Source: Oscillospiraceae bacterium
GTDB taxonomy: Bacteria; Bacillota; Clostridia; Oscillospirales; Acutalibacteraceae
DNA: 11,314 nt
Assembly (NCBI GenBank): GCA_031273775.1
Contig: JAISRF010000204.1
Location: 1 to 11,314, forward strand
Direction of reading: 5' to 3'
In this document: one piece after another, positions 4,724-11,003 of the stretch
Layout of the letters: every line of letters begins with the position of its first letter
Position numbering within the stretch: position 1 is the stretch's first letter
Position numbers and translations under genes: made by a program
The notes under the pieces: model-generated
Database searches by the model: none
What the model was told of the DNA's origin: nothing
What the model saw: the letters and a program-made list of their open reading frames with translations, nothing else

Positions 4724-6776
4724 GTTTCCCTCCAATCTTTCCGAACAGGCGGAACATCATCAGTCTGCATCTCATTCCAACCCCGGCCTGTGCATCTATC
4801 TTTTTAAAAGTATCATTCAAAATATTTTGCATTTCCGTCCTTTGCTGCTCGGTCATGCTGTGGTCACTGAAAACCGCTTCCTGCCATAGCCCGACAGCGT
4901 TTTGATAGTCGGGGAAATGCTCCGCTTTTAGTAGCTGGGTAATCTGTCCGCCATATTCGGAATAATCCTTGTTGGCCGTTATCAGTCCAAAAATTTTAAG
5001 CTCCGCTATAAGGTAATCGAATAGCGCCTTGATTGCGAAAGCCGTATCCGGCGAATGAAACCGGGCGCGGTATTTTTTCATTTGCAACCTGCGATGTCCG
5101 AGCCAGCCAAGCAAAACGAGAAGGTGCATCACAATAAACAGAATCAGCAACCTTACCGCCAATGCCTCGATCTGCTGTATGGTTCCGAGATGTGCGCCAA
5201 CAAACCCTTCCGGCTTTTTCACGGCGTCCGCGCCATCGGTACTTTCCTCCGCGTTATCCGGCTGGATTTTGGTTGGATTGACTTGTATGTTTTGCGTTTC
5301 CAACGCGGAGGTTGTAATCTTTTCGTCAAACCGGTCGCGTATGCTTTCCGACACAAACGCAAGCGTTTTGTTTGCGCCGGGATAGGTGGCAAGCGTGACC
5401 ACCGTTATCAATGTTACCAAAATCAGAAAGGGCATATAGACGGTCGGTTTCAGCTTGCCGTTTTGCACAAATGCCAGCAACAACGCAAATGCGGCGAAGG
5501 TGAGCAGAATCCATCCCGCGCCCGGGAACACGCCCAGATAGATTTGTGTTCCAGCCAAGAGCAAAAAAGGCGGCAGGGCGAACAGTGGATTTTTCCGACG
5601 GACACCCGCGGCACACAGCACGGCAATAATAATACACAAAAGTAACAGGAAAAAAATCAGCCCGCTGTCCGAGCCGGATGCAGTAAAGCGGTCATATAAA
5701 TATGCCTGCCGCGTTTCGCTGGCTACAAACAACCGATTGAGAAAGGTGCCGCCGCCGTCCGCAAACTGACGGAATCCGAATACGCCCGCAAGGAGCAATA
5801 CGGCACCAAGCGCCATATGAAACCACAATGCCGTTTTTTTTGAACGGCAAAAGGCCGCGCAAACCGACAGGATATAAACAGCGGGAAGCAAAACCCACCA
5901 CAGATCCATGCGCCCTGTCATGTGCAAAATAGAGCCGCCAATTCCAACCAACAACGCCGCCGAAAGCAACAACCGAAAAATCCTGTGGACGATACGTTTG
6001 TCTGTGGAGTCGGAAACTTGCAACGAAAGCCCGGTGACGGTCGAATCCGCCACCATGTCTTTATCGTCCGGGCTTTGGCGTGATATTGGCAGCCCATATT
6101 CCCGCACCATCAGCCGGTCGGTTTTTTGTGAGAGCTTCCAGTGGATGCTGCGGACCGGGTCGCCGTTCACATACTCCCGGATGGCGTAGGTTTCGGAAAA
6201 ATCAAATCCCGGCCTTGTCTGCGAATAGGTTTCGTTTTCCGGCTGCGCTGTGGCGTCGTCCTGCGAAAAAACATCTGTGGAAAGGGATTTGGGAAGCACC
6301 GTTACTGTACACCCGGACTGCTTTGGAATACGCCGGACAAACAGACCGAATAAATCGCTAAGGCAAGTGGAAAGCGTTAGCTTCAACTGTCCGTGATGAG
6401 CCGCCGTCACGCAAAACGACATTTCTGTGTTCTTGTGCAAGCCACAGCTTTCCCTTTGCGCCGTTACCTCGCAGGTCAGCCGGTTTTCACAGTGAAGCAC
6501 GCAGAACAGCCGGTGCGCGGGGAAAAATCCCCCCCGGCGAATCCGCAAGAAACCGCGCAGAGTTTCATCGGCGCAAACGGTTTTCTGTGTCATAAGTGCT
6601 GTGCTTTTAACCGCGTGTTTCGCAAACAACAGCGGTAACGCAAGAATCGGCGGTGTCAGAACCGACGCCAACAAAACCGCCAAGGTCGCCGCGTTGTTGC
6701 CGAACAAATGCGTTACGGATGCCATCAACAGCCATGCGAACCATAGTATCCAATTACGGAAAAGCTGCTTTTTCAT
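4701..6776 (-). CDS. DUF58 protein fused to TgpA-like membrane scaffold without transglutaminase domain
   Basis: The 691-residue protein has two joined parts. Residues 1-230 look like a DUF58 protein: two membrane segments (10-50), a beta-rich region, and the family signature REYVNGDPVRSIHWKLSQ (200-217) followed by LMVREYG. Residues 265-470 hold about six to seven membrane segments, then a short hydrophilic part (471-535), another membrane segment (541-560), and a cytosolic tail with FDYLIAELKIFGL and FPDYQNAVGLWQEAVFSD, which resembles the C-terminal DUF4129-type end of TgpA-like transglutaminases. The hydrophilic part has no Cys-His-Asp triad and is too short for a transglutaminase core. 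The start ATG overlaps the MoxR stop (ATGA), typical of coupled translation. DUF58 proteins are usual partners of MoxR ATPases. The role is probably membrane assembly; the target is unknown. Confidence 0.78.
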   Translation of the reverse strand: MKKQLFRNWILWFAWLLMASVTHLFGNNAATLAVLLASVLTPPILALPLLFAKHAVKSTALMTQKTVCADETLRGFLRIRRGGFFPAHRLFCVLHCENRLTCEVTAQRESCGLHKNTEMSFCVTAAHHGQLKLTLSTCLSDLFGLFVRRIPKQSGCTVTVLPKSLSTDVFSQDDATAQPENETYSQTRPGFDFSETYAIREYVNGDPVRSIHWKLSQKTDRLMVREYGLPISRQSPDDKDMVADSTVTGLSLQVSDSTDKRIVHRIFRLLLSAALLVGIGGSILHMTGRMDLWWVLLPAVYILSVCAAFCRSKKTALWFHMALGAVLLLAGVFGFRQFADGGGTFLNRLFVASETRQAYLYDRFTASGSDSGLIFFLLLLCIIIAVLCAAGVRRKNPLFALPPFLLLAGTQIYLGVFPGAGWILLTFAAFALLLAFVQNGKLKPTVYMPFLILVTLITVVTLATYPGANKTLAFVSESIRDRFDEKITTSALETQNIQVNPTKIQPDNAEESTDGADAVKKPEGFVGAHLGTIQQIEALAVRLLILFIVMHLLVLLGWLGHRRLQMKKYRARFHSPDTAFAIKALFDYLIAELKIFGLITANKDYSEYGGQITQLLKAEHFPDYQNAVGLWQEAVFSDHSMTEQQRTEMQNILNDTFKKIDAQAGVGMRCRLMMFRLFGKIGGKHAKKAML

Positions 6777-7705
6777 TTCTCACCGTCCGGGACAGGCACT
6801 TTTTCCAGAATTTCGGTTAATATCTGCTCCGGGGTTGTTTGTCCGCTCTCTTGCTTTAATAAAATCCGATGTCCGCAAACCGGCAGGAACACATTCCGCA
6901 CATCCCCCGGAATCATATAATCCCTGCCACTGAGATAGGCCAGTGCCTTTGCCATGCGATTGACGCCGAGCGCGCCACGGGGACTGATTCCCAGTTCCAC
7001 ATCGGAGTGCTCTCTGGTGGCGATGGCGAGCCGGGTAATATAGGCGACAAGGCTGTCCTTCACCGTTACCGCCTGCGCCGCGTTCTGCATTGACAGCACT
7101 TGCCCGCAATCGGCGATTTGCTTGATAGCATCCACGGGATTGCCGTTCTGCCGGTCACGGATGATTTCCATCTGTCCCTCAAAATCTGGATAGCCGAGCT
7201 TTAAGCAGACGAGAAATCGGTCAAGCTGAGCAAAGGGAAGCTGCTGTGTCCCCGCGGTTCCCACACGGTTTTGGGTAGCTATGACTAAAAACGGGTTTTT
7301 CAGCGGATGCGTCTGCCCGTCCACCGTGACCTGCCGTTCCTCCATCGCCTCCAGCAGAGCGGATTGCGTTTTGCTGGAGGTGCGGTTGATTTCGTCCGCC
7401 AGCAGGATATTGGCGGCGGTCACCACACCGGGCATATAGACAAACCCGCCGCTTTGCTTATCATACATGGAAAAACCGGTGATGTCGGAGGGCAGCACAT
7501 CCGGCGTAAACTGAACGCGCCGGTATTCCAGCCCCAAAACCCGGCTGGCGGACATAGCCAGTGTGGTTTTCCCTACGCCGGGGATGTCATCCAACAGCAC
7601 ATGGCCGTTTGCCAAAATTGCAGTCAGCAGAATCCCCGCCGTACCGTTGCCGTCTATAAAGGCCTTATGGATTTCCTCTAAAATCGGAATCAATTCTTTT
7701 TGCAT
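6773..7705 (-). CDS. MoxR-family AAA+ ATPase
   Basis: The 310-residue length is normal for MoxR. Walker A is PGVGKTTLA (42-50, Lys46), Walker B is ILLADEINR (100-108, Asp104 and Glu105) and is followed by TQSALLEAMEERQVTVDG. Sensor 1 is VIATQNR (141-147), LDRF is at 161-164, and sensor 2 is ISPRG (240-244, Arg243). Catalytic residues are intact, but sensor 1 and sensor 2 surroundings differ slightly from the common ATQNP and GASPR forms. MoxR ATPases are chaperone-like and act on co-encoded DUF58 or von Willebrand-type proteins. The next gene encodes a DUF58 fusion and starts inside the MoxR stop. GAGGGG lies before the ATG. A hairpin (7724-7757) separates it from the upstream surface-protein gene. 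Confidence 0.93.
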   Translation of the reverse strand: MQKELIPILEEIHKAFIDGNGTAGILLTAILANGHVLLDDIPGVGKTTLAMSASRVLGLEYRRVQFTPDVLPSDITGFSMYDKQSGGFVYMPGVVTAANILLADEINRTSSKTQSALLEAMEERQVTVDGQTHPLKNPFLVIATQNRVGTAGTQQLPFAQLDRFLVCLKLGYPDFEGQMEIIRDRQNGNPVDAIKQIADCGQVLSMQNAAQAVTVKDSLVAYITRLAIATREHSDVELGISPRGALGVNRMAKALAYLSGRDYMIPGDVRNVFLPVCGHRILLKQESGQTTPEQILTEILEKVPVPDGEK

Positions 7706-7723
7706 ATTTCCCCTCTGTTACAG

Positions 7724-7757
7724 GCATAAGGACGCTCTCAAAAAAGCGCCCCTATGC
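7724..7757 (-). other. Intergenic hairpin between the surface-protein gene and moxR-like gene
   Basis: Arms 7745-7757 and 7724-7736 form 13 continuous pairs on the minus-strand RNA, two of them G-U, around an 8-base loop. On the plus strand the same positions would be A/C mismatches, so the structure fits leftward transcripts. No U-tract follows, hence it is probably not a full terminator. It could be an mRNA processing or stabilising element that sets different expression of the upstream and downstream genes. Confidence 0.55.
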
Positions 7758-7778
7758 TTTGGATTTTTTACCGATCCG

Positions 7779-9887
7779 TTAGTTGAACCGCCTTTTTCTA
7801 ACGGTTGTGAATACTAATACCGTGCCGGAAAGCAGAAGCAATCCCGCAAACAGCGCAATCGGGCTGTTATCCCCGGTTTGAGGATTTTGCCCGGACGCAA
7901 TTTGTGCCGTGAATTTGTCGCCGTCATAGGCCGTTGCCAGTGTGACGACAGCGGATTCTTTCACATCGATTTCAAAGCCGGAGGAAACCTCGGTGCCGTC
8001 ATCTTTGACCAGATACAGAGTATGCTTGCCGACCGGCACATTTTTGAACTCAAAATATCCGTCGCTGTCGGTCACAGTCGTGATCGGGTCGGAGTGCAGT
8101 ACCAACTTTACACCGGCCAGCGGCTTGCCGTCCTTGTCCAGCAATCGCCCTTTCACGGTTCCGGTTTTTGTGGCGGCATTATCTCCTGTACCTGTGTTGG
8201 TATTGTTATTACCGTTGTTGCCGGTATTGCCGGTATTATTATTGTTATAAGCGGCTTCTTCTTCCGCAGTAAGGAATACGTTAATCCGTCCCTGCGGCTG
8301 CGAATACTGGCTGCCGATAGTGCCGCTAAGCTTTTGTGTCAGATACATCCAGACAACATCACGAACCACCGCGCTGGTGATGGTGCTTTTATCCGGGTCT
8401 TTATCAAGGCAGATATAGTTGGAATCCATACCGTTATAATGAGCATTGCCGGTAATGACGGCATAAACCGCGTTTTTATCCAAGGGCTTGCCATTGACTT
8501 CGGTAATAGCAACACGTTGGATGGAGTTTGCCTTAAACCAGCGCGGCGGATTTTGTGTGCCATATTGTTCGCCTTTATCATAATCCTTGTAGGCGGATAC
8601 ATTGTATTTCAGCCCCGCTGTGTGCAGAAAAGCGGCGTTTGAGCTGTCGTTTGCCGCAGACCATGGTAACGCTTGCGCGGCCGATTCCAGCATTTCCAAA
8701 AGCTGAGCTCCGTTGAGATAAACCACCGCTACGCTGTTGGGATAGGGCAACACCCGCTGTAAATCCTTCATAACCACATCGCCGGTGTTCAGGAAATCCC
8801 GCATATTGCCGCCGTTCCAAAGCGACACGACATGATCCGCATCCACTGAAATACCGGTGTTTCCTGCCGCTTTGTCGTCTTCGCTGTAATAATTGGCAAT
8901 GCCGCCCTCTGTGGCGAACCAGCGCATTGCGTCCGTCCACAAATCGCCTAAATTGGTTTCCCCACCGCGGACAGCGGCATTCAAGCCGTTCAGCGTCACA
9001 TTGTTTTTCACAACGGTGGGATATGCCGCGTCCACGGTCGATTTATAAGTATTCACAGCAGTTTTTACATCCGCTTTTTCACCCACACCGGACAGGCTAA
9101 CCGCACCGGAGGAAACGATATGGCCGGTGGAATCCAGCACGATTTTTCCTACTTTGAACCCGGCACCGGAAGCGGCGTCAATCACTACATCGGCGGAAGT
9201 GGCAGGCAGCGCCCCCGCATTGGACAGCGCAACGGTTACATTGCAACCGGAAAGGGCATTTTTCTGTACAGAGGCAGTGGAAGCGGGATCGGCAAATGTA
9301 AAGCCTGTCAAATTGGTTTCCAGAACCTGATTTTTCGTGTTGGGATCAGCCAGCCCGAAAAAGCCGATTTTTAACCCGCCGGAGGTGATAATGATTTTGC
9401 TGGCATCATAAGCGCCTGCCGAACCGCCCTCCGTTTTTTGCACAAGAATGTTTGCGCTTATCGCTGCAAAAGAAGCGTCCTCTAAAAACTTGCCAAGAGT
9501 GCCATCCTGATAATATATTTCGTGCTGGTCTGCACCGACCTTGCCGGTGCCAAAATCAAACTCATGACTGCCGATGGTAACGACATCATAACCGGCGCTG
9601 TCCATCAACGACACAACCGTTTCGCCGCTGTCGTTGGTGGCGTACACGGTGCCTTGCAGGAAGTTACCGGTATCCACCAGAATGACTTCTGAACCGTCTG
9701 CCGCTAAATCGGATTTCAACTGGGCGATTTGCGGAAGAACGCCGATATTGCCGCGCAGATTTGATGTATAAAGGATAATCGTTTGACCCGCTGCCGCAAA
9801 GGATGTGAATGCGGAAAAGGGTAGGGCGAATGCCAACATGCTGATAATCAGCAGAAATTGAATTGCTTTTTGAGATATTTTTTTCAT
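7779..9887 (-). CDS. Sortase-anchored 5'-nucleotidase-like surface protein, catalytic motifs altered
   Basis: The 702-residue protein has a signal peptide (1-33, ending FAAA), a metallophosphatase-like domain (36-250), a 5'-nucleotidase C-terminal domain (about 290-538), an Asn/Thr/Gly-rich linker (547-572), a carboxypeptidase-regulatory-like beta-sandwich (575-643, with GKPLAGVKL and TDSDGYFEFKNVPVG), and a wall anchor NPQTGD (668-673) with membrane helix and KRRFN tail. The C-terminal nucleotidase domain keeps GGETNLGDL and NGGNMRDFLNTGDV. In the first domain the usual TNDxHG reads TSNLRG (41-46), GDxxQG reads GNFLQG (74-79), GNHEFD reads GSHEFD (106-111), the later LSHxG reads LSNAG, and GHSH is absent. 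It is therefore probably a non-catalytic binding protein. GGAAGG precedes the ATG by 7 bases. It is transcribed from the promoter and structured leader upstream. Confidence 0.88.
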   Translation of the reverse strand: MKKISQKAIQFLLIISMLAFALPFSAFTSFAAAGQTIILYTSNLRGNIGVLPQIAQLKSDLAADGSEVILVDTGNFLQGTVYATNDSGETVVSLMDSAGYDVVTIGSHEFDFGTGKVGADQHEIYYQDGTLGKFLEDASFAAISANILVQKTEGGSAGAYDASKIIITSGGLKIGFFGLADPNTKNQVLETNLTGFTFADPASTASVQKNALSGCNVTVALSNAGALPATSADVVIDAASGAGFKVGKIVLDSTGHIVSSGAVSLSGVGEKADVKTAVNTYKSTVDAAYPTVVKNNVTLNGLNAAVRGGETNLGDLWTDAMRWFATEGGIANYYSEDDKAAGNTGISVDADHVVSLWNGGNMRDFLNTGDVVMKDLQRVLPYPNSVAVVYLNGAQLLEMLESAAQALPWSAANDSSNAAFLHTAGLKYNVSAYKDYDKGEQYGTQNPPRWFKANSIQRVAITEVNGKPLDKNAVYAVITGNAHYNGMDSNYICLDKDPDKSTITSAVVRDVVWMYLTQKLSGTIGSQYSQPQGRINVFLTAEEEAAYNNNNTGNTGNNGNNNTNTGTGDNAATKTGTVKGRLLDKDGKPLAGVKLVLHSDPITTVTDSDGYFEFKNVPVGKHTLYLVKDDGTEVSSGFEIDVKESAVVTLATAYDGDKFTAQIASGQNPQTGDNSPIALFAGLLLLSGTVLVFTTVRKRRFN

Positions 9888-10092
9888 GATGAAACCTTCC
9901 TTATTATTAAAATTTACATGGGATTTTAGAAATGGGACGCTTTTTTCTGTTCTGCTTCACCTCACAAAAAATAAAGGCATTGCTCCCTTTTCAAAAGGAG
10001 CAATGCCTTCAATAGCATTGTTTTTAACAAAAGCGGGTTCTTGCTGAGAAAGGAGACTTAATCCCCCAAAACCAGCTTCTGCTGATTTCATT
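9888..10092 (-). promoter_or_regulatory. Structured leader with antiterminator/terminator alternatives (riboswitch-like)
   Basis: This untranslated leader of about 205 bases has three layers on the minus strand. A first stem pairs 10080-10070 with 10039-10029 (eleven positions, one mismatch) and encloses a small GGGGA/TCTCC hairpin (10066-10062 with 10056-10052). Next, CAATGC (10020-10015) can pair with GCATTG (10006-10001), which lies inside the 5' arm of the terminator at 9974-10009. Forming this hairpin would disrupt the terminator. This is the logic of a transcription attenuator or riboswitch. I do not recognise a known class, and no short leader peptide is evident. An independent small RNA of about 120 bases is the alternative. 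Confidence 0.55.
9964..10009 (-). terminator. Strong hairpin terminator within the leader
   Basis: On the minus strand, arms 10009-9997 and 9986-9974 pair over 13 perfect bases, followed by TATTTTTT (9972-9965). The hairpin lies about 80 bases after the expected transcription start and about 75 bases before the surface-protein ATG. Transcripts from the promoter at 10123 must read through it, which makes it a conditional terminator rather than a gene-end terminator. Confidence 0.8.
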
Positions 10093-10098
10093 TTCAAT

Positions 10099-10128
10099 AG
10101 GATACCATACTGTCACACGCGGTGTCAA
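10099..10128 (-). promoter_or_regulatory. Sigma-A promoter of the surface-protein/MoxR block
   Basis: A consensus TTGACA (10128-10123), an 18-base spacer and TATCCT (10104-10099) are present on the minus strand. Transcription would begin near 10092, at the head of the structured leader. Confidence 0.7.
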
Positions 10129-10130
10129 TT

Positions 10131-10148
10131 AAAAATCTTACGATTTTT
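10131..10148 (-). terminator. Weak AT-rich hairpin after the CooT gene
   Basis: AAAAATC (10131-10137) and GATTTTT (10142-10148) form a 7-bp stem with a 4-base loop 18 bases after the CooT stop. On the minus strand the T-run is part of the second arm. It may serve as a poor terminator between the CooT gene and the promoter at 10123. Confidence 0.35.
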
Positions 10149-10166
10149 TGTAAAATATCATGAATA

Positions 10167-10364
10167 TCAGTCGGCCAGTCTCTCCAACAAAATCTTATGA
10201 CTTACCAGTGCCATTTCCTTGATAGAGGCTTTCACTACCTTGCGCTCGGAAAAAATACTTTCCAGCACGATCCCGTTTTCGGTGGGTTTCACCTTGTCCA
10301 CATCTTCCAGCAGCAATTCCTCGCTGCCGTCATCGTTGAGCCAATAAACATTTGCTTCGCACAT
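10167..10364 (-). CDS. CooT-family nickel-binding protein
   Basis: The 65-residue protein begins MCEANVYW and continues with EELLLEDVDKV, an IVLESIFSERKVVKASIKEM segment and an HKILLE end. This is the full pattern of the small CooT family. The invariant Cys2 directly after the start Met is the nickel ligand of the dimer in the studied homologue linked to carbon monoxide dehydrogenase maturation. Here no CODH gene is in the window, so a more general nickel-handling or unknown role applies. GGAGG lies 9 bases before the ATG, inside the end of the DUF3842 gene, whose stop is only 2 bases upstream, so the two genes are co-translated. Confidence 0.85.
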   Translation of the reverse strand: MCEANVYWLNDDGSEELLLEDVDKVKPTENGIVLESIFSERKVVKASIKEMALVSHKILLERLAD

Positions 10365-10366
10365 GA

Positions 10367-10783
10367 TTAGTTTCCTCCCAATTCATTATTAATTATTTTG
10401 ATAACGTCGTCAATATAATGCGGGAGCGGAATGCTGCCAGTACCCGCTACCACTATACCGCACCGGTTCAAAGGAATCAATATTTTTTTGGCGTTGCTTT
10501 CCGCAACTGCTTTGGCCATTAAAGGGGTCAGTTCCCCCAGCATGGAATTGGCGGCAATAATCGCCACGCTGCCGATGATGATATCCACCTTCGGAGCATT
10601 CACAAGAACGGCATTTTCACCGGACGCGCCCTCGTTTGCCCCCGCTTTCAGCATAACAGAAGCAGCTAACGCGTTGGTTCCAAGTGCTAATATGTAAGCC
10701 TTATCGCCAAGAACTTCCCGCAGCTTTTCAACAACCGCTTTGCCAATACCGCCGCCTTGTCCGTCTATCACTGCTAAACGCAT
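10367..10783 (-). CDS. DUF3842 family protein
   Basis: The 138-residue product starts MRLAVIDGQGGGIGK (residues 1-15), a glycine-rich nucleotide-binding-like loop, then ILALGTNALAASVMLKAGA (about 45-63), DIIIGSVAII, and IPLNRCGI toward the C-terminus. This matches the DUF3842 family of clostridial proteins, which often sits beside CooT. The start ATG at 10783 has AAGGGAG 6 bases upstream. A longer in-frame start at 10987 would run through the hairpin array and its promoters and is rejected. The fold suggests a Rossmann-like nucleotide or cofactor binder; there is no known reaction. It forms a two-gene unit with CooT. Confidence 0.87.
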   Translation of the reverse strand: MRLAVIDGQGGGIGKAVVEKLREVLGDKAYILALGTNALAASVMLKAGANEGASGENAVLVNAPKVDIIIGSVAIIAANSMLGELTPLMAKAVAESNAKKILIPLNRCGIVVAGTGSIPLPHYIDDVIKIINNELGGN

Positions 10784-10816
10784 AATTACTCCCTTAATTG
10801 AATCATTATGGAACTT

Positions 10817-10825
10817 ATTATAACA
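10817..10825 (-). promoter_or_regulatory. Extended -10 promoter element before DUF3842
   Basis: On the minus strand TGTTATAAT (10825-10817) is a TGn-extended perfect -10 hexamer, 34 bases before the start codon. A clear -35 is missing (the bases 17 upstream read GAGATT). It is one of two nearly identical -10 elements flanking the hairpin array. Confidence 0.5.
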
Positions 10826-10835
10826 TAAATAGGCC

Positions 10836-10968
10836 ACAAAATCTCCGATTTTGTACCGGTGCGAAGCATCGGTTATTTGCGCAAAGCGCAAATTGGCTGT
10901 CCCTGTTGAAATGAAAAGGCGTTTGCCTGCGGCAAACCGCGGCCTTGCGCGAAATCGCATCGCGATTT
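10836..10968. repeat. Array of five short triloop hairpins
   Basis: Five adjacent inverted repeats have 7-8 bp stems and 3-base loops: 10836-10843/10847-10854, 10855-10862/10866-10873 (one G-T pair), 10875-10882/10886-10893, 10921-10927/10931-10937 (with outer AAGGC/GCCTT pairs) and 10952-10958/10962-10968. The stems differ in sequence, so they are not simple tandem duplicates. Between the third and fourth lies an unstructured 27-base stretch. No reading frame explains them. They may be a mobile miniature repeat or a structured RNA. Confidence 0.7.
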
Positions 10969-10975
10969 GTTTTTC

Positions 10976-11003
10976 ATTATAACACAAAATTCGAAAAACT
11001 CAA
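10976..11003 (-). promoter_or_regulatory. Upstream sigma-A promoter, probably the ancestral DUF3842 promoter
   Basis: On the minus strand TTGAGT (11003-10998), a 16-base spacer and TATAAT (10981-10976), with TGT before the hexamer, form a complete promoter. A transcript from it would contain the whole hairpin array as a leader of nearly 190 bases before the DUF3842 start. Confidence 0.55.

Larger units (their letters stand above)
10817..10988. repeat. 13-bp direct repeat flanking the hairpin array
   Basis: ATTATAACATAAA (10817-10829) and ATTATAACACAAA (10976-10988) match at 12 of 13 positions and bracket the array exactly. Each contains a minus-strand TGTTATAAT. The pattern fits a target duplication left by insertion of about 146 bases, though a 13-bp duplication could also be chance in AT-rich promoter DNA. 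Confidence 0.5.

Noticed and set aside
8200..8250. Microsatellite-like repeat in the plus strand
   Set aside because: It encodes the Asn/Thr/Gly-rich linker of the surface protein, a common low-complexity spacer before wall-anchor domains.
7878..8642. 254-codon open frame on the plus strand opposite the surface-protein gene
   Set aside because: It is a shadow of the strongly supported minus-strand gene and has no recognisable domain or ribosome site. The same holds for plus-strand frames at 3356-4036, 5055-5645 and 4323-4706.
10836..10968. CRISPR array
   Set aside because: The units are self-complementary hairpins with different sequences, not a constant repeat with unique spacers, and no cas gene is near.
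10784..10987. Longer DUF3842 protein starting at 10987
   Set aside because: The extra 68 codons are the hairpin array and promoter sequences; a good ribosome site and the family start MRLAVIDGQGG support 10783.
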